Positions 39,346-48,400 of a stretch of 64,000 bases of DNA are shown here, in pieces. How positions within the stretch are numbered: position 1 is the stretch's first letter; the number at the start of each line of letters is the position of its first letter. The position numbers and the translations under genes were made by a program. The notes below the pieces were generated by a model. The model had not been told where the DNA came from and made no database searches. It saw only the letters and a list, made by a program, of their open reading frames with translations. This stretch comes from Thalassoroseus pseudoceratinae (GTDB lineage: Bacteria > Planctomycetota > Planctomycetia > Planctomycetales > Planctomycetaceae), in NCBI RefSeq assembly GCF_011634775.1, contig NZ_JAALXT010000007.1:124001-188000 (forward strand), written 5' to 3'.

Positions 39346-39837
39346 ATGGAATCAAAAGAAGAAAAGACACCGAAATTCTCTCAAAGGACGAGTGTGGTCC
39401 AAGTGGAAGAAGGAATGGAGCTAGCCCCCAAGTTTGATGCGACAGGCTTGATTCCTTGTGTGACCACCGATTTTCACACAGGCGAACTATTGATGCACGC
39501 GTATATGAACGAGGAAGCATTGCGCGAAACGATGGAATCTGGTCAGGCGGTCTACTGGAGCCGGAGCCGCAAGCAACTCTGGCGCAAGGGAGCGACCAGC
39601 GGATTGGTTCAAAGCGTTCGGGAGATGCGGATCGACGATGACCAAGATTGTGTGTGGCTGCGTGTCGAAGTCGCCGGAGGAGCCAGCTGCCACGTCGGCT
39701 ATCGCTCATGCTTTTATCGTCGTGTTCCAGTTGGGGAAAAACGCAGCATTGGCGATCAGTTAGAGTTTACTGAGGACGAAAAAGTTTTCGATCCCCAGCA
39801 AGTCTACGGTGATGCTCCAAACCCAACGCAACTATAG
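39346..39837 (+). CDS. hisI: Phosphoribosyl-AMP cyclohydrolase paralogue (HisI-like)
   Basis: A 163-residue protein of the HisI family, which opens the ring of phosphoribosyl-AMP in histidine synthesis using zinc. Family blocks are [36 protein letters not shown] and [20 protein letters not shown]. Two zinc-ligand cysteines are kept (in ASCH and RSCF). The third, in the usual DCDxD motif, is replaced: the site reads IDDDQDC, with Asp at the Cys position and a Cys four residues on. HisI paralogues that may dispense with zinc are known from Zur/COG0523 gene sets, so this is probably a back-up copy for zinc shortage (inference). No other his gene is near. Confidence 0.85.
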   Translation: MESKEEKTPKFSQRTSVVQVEEGMELAPKFDATGLIPCVTTDFHTGELLMHAYMNEEALRETMESGQAVYWSRSRKQLWRKGATSGLVQSVREMRIDDDQDCVWLRVEVAGGASCHVGYRSCFYRRVPVGEKRSIGDQLEFTEDEKVFDPQQVYGDAPNPTQL

Positions 39838-40070
39838 GGTCGTCTACAAAGAGCGCACGTCAATCAGGGAAGGGCGTTTTACGTATCGCAGGATCTAGCC
39901 AGGCAAGGTGTCGACGACTTGCGTAGTGAAGGCTGTCATCAGAGATAGACTGCCTAGTCCATATTGATGCGCGATCACTAGTACCATGAGTCCCAATCTC
40001 CTCGATGTTTCGACAGTTCACGCTAGTTTATTTCCAGGAAGATTGTTTTTCCGTGTCTGATCAAACCGGT

Positions 40071-40074
40071 GGAG
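40071..40074 (+). promoter_or_regulatory. Ribosome binding site that fixes the 40081 COG0523 start
   Basis: Ggag (within ggtggag) lies 6 bases before the ATG at 40081. The alternative GTG at 40069 would place the start inside this site. Confidence 0.7.
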
Positions 40075-40080
40075 TCACCC

Positions 40081-41316
40081 ATGAACAGCCTTGAGTCGAT
40101 ACCGAATCAGTCTCGTTTGCCGGTGACGGTGCTAAGTGGTTTTCTCGGAGCTGGTAAGACGACGCTGCTCAACCATGTTCTCGCCAACCGAGAGGGAAAG
40201 CGGGTCGCGGTGATCATCAACGATATGTCCGAGGTGAACATCGATGCTGAAATCACCGCTCGAGATGGAGGGCTGTCCCGTACCGAAGAGACCTTGGTCG
40301 AAATGTCCAACGGCTGCATCTGTTGCACGCTACGTGACGACTTGCTCAAAGAGGTGGCTCGGTTGGCCAAGCAGGGCCGGTTTGATTACCTGCTGATCGA
40401 AAGCACGGGGATTAGCGAGCCAATCCCCGTTGCCCAGACATTCACGTTCGAAGCAGAGGATGGCACTAGCCTAGGACACGTCTCCCGACTGGACACGATG
40501 GTCACTGTGGTGGATGCCGCCAATTTTCTTGCCGACTTCACAGAAGCAGACGCCTTAGTCAAACGCGGCCTATCGTTGAGCGACGAGGACACGCGAACTG
40601 TCACCGATCTGCTTTGCGACCAAGTTGAATTCGCGGACGTGATTGTGCTCAACAAGACCAACCTCGTCTCTCGAGAGAATCTCTGTAAGGTCGAGGCCGC
40701 GCTGCGGAGCCTCAACCCTGTAGCGAAGATCGTCCGTGCCGAGCGAAGCCAAGTACCCTTGGATGAGGTCTTGAACACAGGCCTTTTCGATTACGAGAAG
40801 GCCGCCTCCTCCGCAGGTTGGATTCGGGAACTCAATAACGAGCACGTTCCAGAGACAGACGAATATGGAATCACAAACTTCGTGTTTCGGGAGCGGCGAC
40901 CGTTCCACCCCCAACGGTTCTGGGATTTGCTATACGACAAAGACTTTTGGACCGACGTATTGCGAAGCAAAGGCTTTTTCTGGATTGCCAGCCAGGATCC
41001 GGTTGCCTTTGAATGGTCGCAGGCTGGTGGTGTCAGCAACCACCGTCCGGTCGGCATCTGGCAGGCGGCCTTGCCCGAAGATGCCCGCAACCCAGACCTT
41101 GTCAACAATCTGGAATGGCACCCTTACTTCGGTGATCGCCGTCAGGTATTGGTTTTCATCGGAACGGGTATGAATGAGGCAGCTCTCCGCAACCGGCTGC
41201 AAAGCTGCGTGATGACGTCGGCGGAACTGGCCGCAACCGTGGACGCTCCCGGTGGCCTCAATGACCCATTCCCGCCGGTCGACCTCCGTACCGCTCTTGC
41301 TGGTGCAACTCGCTAA
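40081..41316 (+). CDS. COG0523 (CobW/YciC-like) metallochaperone GTPase
   Basis: A 411-residue G3E GTPase closely related to the gene at 31404. Walker A is GFLGAGKTT (20-28), the metal motif is [12 protein letters not shown] (CICC at 79-82), and HPQRFWDLL opens the CobW C-terminal domain, which ends [12 protein letters not shown]. The G4 motif reads NKTN where NKTD is usual; loss of this Asp normally weakens guanine selectivity. It lies between the HisI-like gene and the DUF1826 gene, all rightward, with gaps of 243 and 36 bases. Its role is presumably delivering zinc to a client enzyme (inference). Confidence 0.92.
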   Translation: MNSLESIPNQSRLPVTVLSGFLGAGKTTLLNHVLANREGKRVAVIINDMSEVNIDAEITARDGGLSRTEETLVEMSNGCICCTLRDDLLKEVARLAKQGRFDYLLIESTGISEPIPVAQTFTFEAEDGTSLGHVSRLDTMVTVVDAANFLADFTEADALVKRGLSLSDEDTRTVTDLLCDQVEFADVIVLNKTNLVSRENLCKVEAALRSLNPVAKIVRAERSQVPLDEVLNTGLFDYEKAASSAGWIRELNNEHVPETDEYGITNFVFRERRPFHPQRFWDLLYDKDFWTDVLRSKGFFWIASQDPVAFEWSQAGGVSNHRPVGIWQAALPEDARNPDLVNNLEWHPYFGDRRQVLVFIGTGMNEAALRNRLQSCVMTSAELAATVDAPGGLNDPFPPVDLRTALAGATR

Positions 41317-41352
41317 CACTGCGAGACGCAGGTAGCAATCGCATGAGGATAA

Positions 41353-41985
41353 ATGTTGAATCAATTTTTGTTGATATTCACTCGAACCCAATACGTCCTT
41401 GGGCAAAGTTCGTTGAAGGGAAATGGATTAGGTATGGAACCTGAAACTTTCAAGCCAATCACTGCCTGGGACGCGGGTGTCGTCACGGAATTCATTGCTG
41501 GAGACTCCGACATCTTAGTTCAACCACGCCAATCGCTGAACTCCATCGCTCCAGCGATCCGGACGGCACGTGTCAGTGAATACTGGTCGATGGTTTGCCC
41601 CGAATCCATCGCCCGCGAGGTCCGATTTGGGCTCGGCGAGCTACAGATTCGGTCGCAAGTATTGGCCGGTGATATCGTCAGTCTAGCAACCGCATTCCTT
41701 GACCAATTTGGTCTGCCGCAGGCGAAACTACGAATCGAAGTGACGCGGTCGCAGTCTTGCCCAAAGTTCCACTGTGACTATTTAAACGTTCGCCTAGTCA
41801 CGACGTACTTCGGCCCGACCACTCAGTACCAGTACGCGGGTGAAGACCCTGTGCATGAAGCCCCGCTGTATGGACTGGTTTTCCTTAAGGGTCACAAACA
41901 CTCAACACACAGGAACACTGCTTTTCACCGCTCGCCAGAAGTTCCGATCGGTGAGAAACGGCTGTGTGTGGCGATCGACTACTGA
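41353..41985 (+). CDS. DUF1826 family protein
   Basis: A 210-residue cytoplasmic protein matching DUF1826: DILVQPRQSLNSIAPAI early on, CPKFHCDYLNVRLVTTYFGP in the middle and VFLKGHKHSTHRNTAFHRSP near the end. The conserved Cys and His residues (C..FH.D, HKH, H....H) look like a metal or 2-oxoglutarate/iron-type site, but no activity is established to my knowledge. Gagg precedes the ATG at 41353 by 4-6 bases; the ATG at 41434 is an alternative start. It follows the COG0523 gene by 36 bases, and DUF1826 genes often sit beside COG0523 genes (recalled), so a zinc-limitation role is likely. Confidence 0.82.
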   Translation: MLNQFLLIFTRTQYVLGQSSLKGNGLGMEPETFKPITAWDAGVVTEFIAGDSDILVQPRQSLNSIAPAIRTARVSEYWSMVCPESIAREVRFGLGELQIRSQVLAGDIVSLATAFLDQFGLPQAKLRIEVTRSQSCPKFHCDYLNVRLVTTYFGPTTQYQYAGEDPVHEAPLYGLVFLKGHKHSTHRNTAFHRSPEVPIGEKRLCVAIDY

Positions 41986-42225
41986 GCAACACTGTCAACG
42001 ACTCAACGCCATGTCCACTATGCTGCGAATGCTGTAACATGTGTCGGCGAGACGACGAATTTCCGACGAATGACTACCGTACTCAAGCGATTCGTCGTAC
42101 TTTGCACGCCTGATGGAACCTGTGCCGGTAAGAATGGAAGTCGCCTCTTCGACGCCAACGAGATCAGCACAAAACGGCGGCTTCCGAAAATCTTCGAATC
42201 GTATGAAATCACAGTGAATCAAGGT

Positions 42226-44289
42226 TCAATCTTTGGCAGCATCGTACGTGACCTTGCTCACATCCACTCGAAGTTCCTCTAATCGCTTTGCAACGTCATC
42301 GGGTTTTTCTTCTTGATAGCGACCACCAATTTGCTCAGCAAGAAACGCTTCGATTTCGGCATACATCGCCATACGGTTGACTGGTTTGGCAAAGCCGTGC
42401 CCCTCATCATCCGCCAATAGGTAGCTGACTTTGTGTCCCTGATCTCGCAACGCGACCACAATCTGATCGGCTTCGGCCTGCTTGACTCTGGGATCATTAG
42501 CTCCTTGCACGATCAGCAATGGCTTGGATATCTTCGCGGCACTAAAAAGCGGACTCGCCTCGCGAATGCGTTGCTTCCCAGCTTCTGTCATTGGGTTGCC
42601 GACCATACCGTATAAGAACGCACGTCCTGATTCCCAATAGGGTGGGATTGAATCAAGCAGTGTGAAGATATTGCTTGGGCCAACAATATCAACACCGCAA
42701 GCGTACAGATTGGGTGTAAACGCCAAGCCCGCGAGTGTTGCATAGCCTCCGTAACTTCCCCCCATAATGGCCACGCGATTCTTGTCGGCAATGCCTTCTT
42801 TGATCAAGTACTTCACCCCCCAAGTGATATCATCTTGCATGAGCTTGCCCCATTGCAAATCACCAGCATTGAGGAACTTCTTCCCGTACCCGCCGCTAGC
42901 GCGAAAGTTAGGCTGCAAGACTGCATAGCCTCTGTTGGCCAGGAATTGAACCTGCGGATTGTAGCCCCATGAGTCCCGAGGCCCTTTGGGGCCACCGTGA
43001 ACAAGAACCACAACTGGTAGATTCTTCGCTTCCATTCCGACGGGCACAGTCAAGTAAGCTGGAATCGATAGACCATCGCTGCTGGGGTAGCGAATTGAAG
43101 TCATCGACGCTAAATGGTCTTCAACATTCTTGAGTTCCGGACGGGGGGTGTATTGATGAATGAGTTCATGTTTCTGTGCGTCAAAACACCACGCCTCGGC
43201 CGCGTACTTGTCGCCATGGACCGCAACTAGGAACTTGCTGTAGTCATTCGTAGCGCTTTGAAACGCGATTTCTCGTCCTGGAAATTTCCCTTGCAAGAAC
43301 TTGTAGTTCGATTCCCAGGTTTTGTCTCGCCAATAGTAGCGAGTTTTATCCTCTGTATAAGACGTGGCAATAATCTCCCGCGTATTCCGGTCCATCCGCA
43401 ACCCGCCGAAATCGACTTGCTCCTGGGGATCGCTTTCCAGAAACATCAAGGTCTCCGACTTAGGATTCATCTTGTACAAAGTCATCAAATCGAGTTCACC
43501 TTTATTGGTGACCAGATAGATGTTTTCGTTCTTGGCATCCCATCCACTGACACGCGCATTCTCTGTCACTGACGTTTCATAGATGGGCACTAACTCATCG
43601 TCGTCTTTTCGCAACAGCGTTGTGTTTCCTGCTGCATCAGTTCGATTCAGCAAGCGGAGATTGTCGTCCCAATCGAACTCATATCCCGTGATGCGGTCTT
43701 CATTTTGGTATATCAGCGTTAGTTTGCCTGTCGAAATCTCGAGTCGATAGAGGTCATGCCATGCCTTGTCTCGGTCATTGAGACCAACCCACAACAAGTC
43801 TGGGTTGTTTTGACTGGCGTGCATGATTCGAGCAGTCACGTCTTTCAAAGGCGTCAGATTTCGTGCGGCTGGCGTTTCCTTGTCGGCTTCCGGCATCGCA
43901 CTAGGGTCGACGGCGAACAGGTTGATGTTTTCGTCGCCATCTGAGTCCTTCACGAATAAAATGTACTTGCCGTCTTCCGTCCAAGTATAACCATACAGTG
44001 GCCGTTTACTGTCAGTTAGGGGACGAGCCTTGTCAAAAGGCTCTGCGAACTTCTTGACCCACACATTCATGATGCCTTGGTAGGGCTTCATGAAAGAGAT
44101 GAACTTGCCATCGGGGCTCAATTTGCCGCTCGAAATCTGTGGGTTTCCGAAGAAGAGTTCTCGATCGAGCAACGGAGTATTTGGCATTGCTTCTGATTGA
44201 TTCATCTGAGAGAAGGCCGAATGTGAGCATGTTCCGCCAATCAGTAGAATTAACGTGATTGCTAGTTTGATGGGATATCGTCTATTCAT
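42226..44289 (-). CDS. Secreted S9-family prolyl oligopeptidase / dipeptidyl peptidase
   Basis: A 687-residue exported serine peptidase. The signal peptide spans about 1-27 ([19 protein letters not shown]). A seven-bladed propeller occupies about 40-395. The alpha/beta-hydrolase domain (about 405-670) has HGGP (431-434), nucleophile Ser512 in MGGSYGGYA, Asp599 in GANDPRV and His631 in DDEGHGF, so the triad is complete. It would cleave short peptides outside the cytoplasm. It is convergent with the DUF1826 gene. The 513-base region upstream contains operator-like site 2, about 345 bases from the start, so control by it is uncertain. Confidence 0.93.
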   Translation of the reverse strand: MNRRYPIKLAITLILLIGGTCSHSAFSQMNQSEAMPNTPLLDRELFFGNPQISSGKLSPDGKFISFMKPYQGIMNVWVKKFAEPFDKARPLTDSKRPLYGYTWTEDGKYILFVKDSDGDENINLFAVDPSAMPEADKETPAARNLTPLKDVTARIMHASQNNPDLLWVGLNDRDKAWHDLYRLEISTGKLTLIYQNEDRITGYEFDWDDNLRLLNRTDAAGNTTLLRKDDDELVPIYETSVTENARVSGWDAKNENIYLVTNKGELDLMTLYKMNPKSETLMFLESDPQEQVDFGGLRMDRNTREIIATSYTEDKTRYYWRDKTWESNYKFLQGKFPGREIAFQSATNDYSKFLVAVHGDKYAAEAWCFDAQKHELIHQYTPRPELKNVEDHLASMTSIRYPSSDGLSIPAYLTVPVGMEAKNLPVVVLVHGGPKGPRDSWGYNPQVQFLANRGYAVLQPNFRASGGYGKKFLNAGDLQWGKLMQDDITWGVKYLIKEGIADKNRVAIMGGSYGGYATLAGLAFTPNLYACGVDIVGPSNIFTLLDSIPPYWESGRAFLYGMVGNPMTEAGKQRIREASPLFSAAKISKPLLIVQGANDPRVKQAEADQIVVALRDQGHKVSYLLADDEGHGFAKPVNRMAMYAEIEAFLAEQIGGRYQEEKPDDVAKRLEELRVDVSKVTYDAAKD

Positions 44290-44802
44290 TGCAGAACCTG
44301 ATGAGATTTGAAGAGTATGGCTTTGGTTTAACGATTAGTTCCATCAAAGGTGCCTGATGAACGACGAAGGCTCCCATCCGCATTCCGGTTTGCTCCATTG
44401 CAAGGCAGGTCTTCAGTCGCCGCACCGAATGTGCTGTTAGCAGTGTAAAACTCACGACGACTCACGATGGGTACCCCTTGACGCGTGTTGTTGTGCGGTC
44501 AGTACGGAATGTCGGTTGGATAAAACAGTGTTCAAAAGACTCTGCTATGCCAACCGAGCCGAGCAAGTCAACAGCTCGCAATGTCTGCTTCACATGTGTG
44601 CCACCGCCACACTTTAACGCAAAACAGACTCATTTGCAATTTTAGTGCATTTACATTAAGCAATCCGACGGATGTAACTCAAGTGCGAAATATGACAAGA
44701 GTTCACTGGGGATTCTGCACGATACAGACATAAGTCAATTGGTTTTGAACAGAATCGGAACGCCGAATTCGTTAGCATTTTATACACTTGTGAGCACCAT
44801 CA
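44290..44802. other. 513-base gene-free region between divergent genes
   Basis: This region separates the S9 peptidase (leftward) from the prepilin-like gene (rightward). Apart from the dyad at 44634-44650 I see no gene, repeat or terminator. Confidence 0.6.
44634..44650. promoter_or_regulatory. Fur/Zur-type operator candidate, site 2
   Basis: Ttgcaattttagtgcat has arms ttgca/tgcat around 7 bases. It differs from site 1 (37779-37795) at only 2 of 17 positions, and the identity extends 3 bases further upstream (cat). It lies 153 bases before the prepilin-like gene and about 345 bases before the S9 peptidase start. Two such similar sites 7 kb apart in non-coding DNA suggest one regulator. Confidence 0.55.
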
Positions 44803-45336
44803 ATGAAGAGCGTCATTTCCTCTCGCAGTCGTCGTGTTGGGTTTACATTCGTTGAATTGATCACCGTGACCGCTGTCATCACGATTTTGATCGCGTTGTT
44901 GGTACCAGCAATTCTGCAGGCTCGCGAAACGACACGTCGGACAGAGTTTGGATACTATCACTGGCAGGTTGATGTGGCGACCCAAGTCTATCGTAGCAAT
45001 CATTGCGTCTTGCCACTGCGAGCAAACTGGTCTGCCGGCGATCTCACATCCATCGAACACCTTGCAGTGGTGTGTCAGACAAGCGGATTGCAAGAGCCGA
45101 CAACCCGTGCGACTCGAAATGGCTATCAGTTTCGCTCAGGACGCTGGTGGCATTTCTCTGTGAGACCAATGCGTCTGCCTCCAAATCCAGGTTCGGTCGG
45201 CAGTGTTGAAACGCCGCATGACGACCGCAGTTTAAACTTAACCGCCAGCAGTTCGTGTTTCGACGAGATCACACTTTGCAATGGTGCCGTTCGTATGGTC
45301 AACGCGGTCCACAAACCAAGTTCCGAACTTCAGTGA
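44803..45336 (+). CDS. Short prepilin-like protein (type II secretion / DUF1559-type N-terminus)
   Basis: A 177-residue protein with a class III prepilin signal: basic leader, cleavage after Gly13, then FTFVELITVTAVITILIALL with the expected Glu at +5. The stretch ILQARETTRRTEF matches the start of planctomycete DUF1559 pseudopilins. These usually run to about 300 residues; here the rest does not follow that family and is half as long. The C-terminal part has three cysteines and no motif I know. The protein may be a minor pseudopilin, placed by site 2 and the next gene in the metal island, or simply a diverged DUF1559 member. Confidence 0.7.
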   Translation: MKSVISSRSRRVGFTFVELITVTAVITILIALLVPAILQARETTRRTEFGYYHWQVDVATQVYRSNHCVLPLRANWSAGDLTSIEHLAVVCQTSGLQEPTTRATRNGYQFRSGRWWHFSVRPMRLPPNPGSVGSVETPHDDRSLNLTASSSCFDEITLCNGAVRMVNAVHKPSSELQ

Positions 45337-45390
45337 CTTCGTCGTTGTCAGGGCGAGGTTCGTTTTTGTTTGGTCCAAAGCCGTGGATGA

Positions 45391-45426
45391 AACAAAAAGC
45401 CGGGACAAGCGTTCGCTCGTCCCGGC
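45391..45426 (-). terminator. Intrinsic terminator of the 2003-residue surface protein gene
   Basis: Read leftward, a strong hairpin (outer arms gccgggac/gtcccggc at 45399-45426, extended by agcg/cgct) is followed directly by tttttgttt (45398-45390). It lies 50 bases after the stop codon of the leftward gene, and opposite the end of the prepilin-like gene. Confidence 0.85.
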
Positions 45427-45475
45427 AATCTTAGTTTGGTTGATATCGTCAACAGAATCCTAGTTTTTGCTGACT

Positions 45476-48400
45476 CTAGGATTGCACGAAACCAGTTCGG
45501 TTGCGGCCTGTTGTTGGGTTCCAGAAGAACAACTCGTCGGAATTCGGATCACTAAATACGTCTTCGGTGAGTCTAGCAATGAGTTCATAGTCGCCGTTGA
45601 TTCCCTGGAAACCAATTGCGTCGTCAATGGCAACTGGTGGAGTTTCCAGGTTGAGACTGGTGGATGCGAGTCGATTGGGGCCGGTGTTGCTGTTCCAGGC
45701 GAATACGTCATCCAGTCCGTCGCCATTCAGGTCTGCAACTTCGACGCGATCGAATTCGTTACCGTTGAAGAGCGTTGTCGGGAAGTAGTTTGTGACAACA
45801 TCTTCAAACGCCGTGGTTGTGTCGGCATCCTCAGTCGACAGCGAAACGATGCGGTTTTGACCGCTTCCCATATCAATAAAGAGCAGTTCATCGAGACCAC
45901 CAACCGCGAATTGACCGACTTTCACGGTGGAATAGTCGCCATTGATGAGCGTTGTCGGGATGACGTCAGTTTGATGATTGTTGAAGTCGGTATCAGAACC
46001 GGGGGTGACGACTTCCAAGTGCACAAAGCGGTTTCGACCGGTGGTTGGATCCCAGAAGAAGAGATCGTCCACTTCGCCACCGTCAAAGTCGCCGACCACA
46101 AGTTGAGCAAAGTCATTGCCGTTGACGGATGTTGCAGGCACCACGTTCGATTCCACTGTGCCAGCGATATTTCCCGTCTCGCCGTTGACATGAATCAAGC
46201 GGTTGCTGCCAGTGGACGGGTGCCAGAAGAGCAAGTCGGTTCCGCCGCCGCCATCGAAATCACCAGTGACGACCTGTGTGAAATCGCTGCCATTGATCAT
46301 GGTTGTTGCGAACGGATTGTCTTGCACCGTGCCGTCGCCAAAGACGATGCGGTGTTCCCCGCTAACGGGATCCCAGAACAACAAGTCATCACCTTCGGCT
46401 CCCGCACCGGTGGGCATGGCATCGAAGTTGCCACTCACGACGTGCTGGTAATTGCCGTTGATCATTTCGTTGTCCACACCTTCATCAACAACGGTCGCCA
46501 TTTGCGGCATCAATGGTGACGGTGCGTCGGCGGCGATCGTGTGTGGCTGTGGTCCATTCGGTGGGTCGATGCTGAAGTACAGTGTTGTAATGCCGCTTTC
46601 GCTGTACGGGTCGATGCCTTCGTCGAATGTGCCGTTGCCGTTGGCGTCCAGGAATCCGCTGGCGAAGACGTCGATCTCATAAACGCCTGGCTTCGTGAAC
46701 GCCCAGTTGTAGTGACCATGGCTGCTCGCCGGCGTGAACAAGCTATCCGAATCGTCGATTCCATCGCTGCTGGCCATCCAAACCGTTGGTTCGTCCAGAC
46801 TGCTGTTGTACAGGCTGAACTGGCCACCCTCGGGACCTCGCATTCCAAGCAACTGCATTTCGATCCATGCCGCATCTGAATCGACGCGAGGATCCATGTT
46901 CGTGTAGGTGGCAAACGCATTCCGCGGGCTAGTGCTTGTTGAGATGCCAAGATCGGGCACCATCGGCGGAGCGCCGCTTTGAGGTAGCAAATAAATGTGG
47001 CTTCCGGGCTCAGCGCCCAAGAAGGCGAACTCGTTACTGCTTGGTGCAGGAACCATACTGTCAGGACCACCGACGATCAACACTTCGCTGACATCCAAAT
47101 CGGAACCCGGTGCTTCGAACGTCCAGAGATTTTCACGGTACTCCATCGTGATGTCAGCATGGCCACCGGTGAAGAATTCGGTGATCTGACGCGCTGGTCT
47201 GCGCTGCAACGTGTAAACCTCGCCACCAAGAACTGGTGTTGCTAGCGGGTTGCCTTCCAAGTCAACGATACCCGCCACTCCGTTAGTCAAACCCAACGCA
47301 CCGCTGCCAGTGCCGGTGTCGACCGTTACAACGTACTCGGTTCCATCGCCGCTGACATCGGTGACCGCAGCCCCCGTCAAGCTACCCCCGAAGTTCGCGG
47401 CGAAGGTTTCTGTGGTTATGCCAGTGACCGGCTCGTTAAAGGTGACAGCAAATCGAACGGACTGAGCAGCGGTTGCGGCCGGACCCAGTCGCGTGATGCT
47501 GGCAACCCGCGGAGCCGACCCGTTGATCACCACACCGCTCAGATCGGCCATCGGCAAAGTGCGGTCCACATCATCGCCAACCGGATCGGTCATCGCTGCT
47601 CCGGTTGGCAGGGACACCATCATGGAAGCCAGTGCGATGCCATTCAGGTCGGAATCGTCGCCCTGGACCGAGTAACGAAATGTCAGGGTGGGTGTGCCGG
47701 TCCCTGACAGGTATTCCGCTGTCACCGTCTGATCACCAATCTGCAATTCGATCGCGGGCGTGCCAGTCACGTCGACAGGAACACCGAAGTGAACGTGCAA
47801 ATCGATCGCCGCATCCTGGAGGTAAATGCCGTCCTCCGGGACGATCATTTGGTTGGCGAAAAAGCTGAGCTGATTCTCGTGAACCACGATCGCGAACGGA
47901 TTATCGACGTCACCCGCAATCACGTCCATTTGTCCGTCGCCGTTGAAGTCAGCCAGTGACGCGTCAAACATCGAAAACTTTGGCGAACCGTCTATTGCAA
48001 TGATCTGGCGGTCGCCAAACGATCCCGTCCCATCATTGGCGTACCACGAAACCGAGGTGTCGTCGAAACCGGCCGCCACCAGGTCCAGATCGCCGTCGCC
48101 ATCGATGTCGCCGACGTCACCACCGAAAACGCCGGACTCGTCGACGGCCACCACCCGCTTTTCAAACGTGTTGTTGCCTAAGTTTCGGTAATACGCCAAC
48201 TCGCTCGCGAAATACGATGTCGAAACGATGTCGATCAATCCGTCCCCGTCGAGGTCACCGCTATAGAGGTTGCGAACATCGATATCGCTATCAGCCAGAA
48301 CCGAACTACTGAACCCGCCGGTACCATCGTTGACGAACAACGTGATTTGCTCAACGTCATTGGAGCCGACCACCAAGTCGATATCTCCATCGACGTCCGC

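Noticed and set aside
45467-46519. A 350-codon rightward frame opposite the giant surface gene
   Set aside because: The opposite frame shows clear FG-GAP repeats and a terminator follows it; this one is an antisense shadow.
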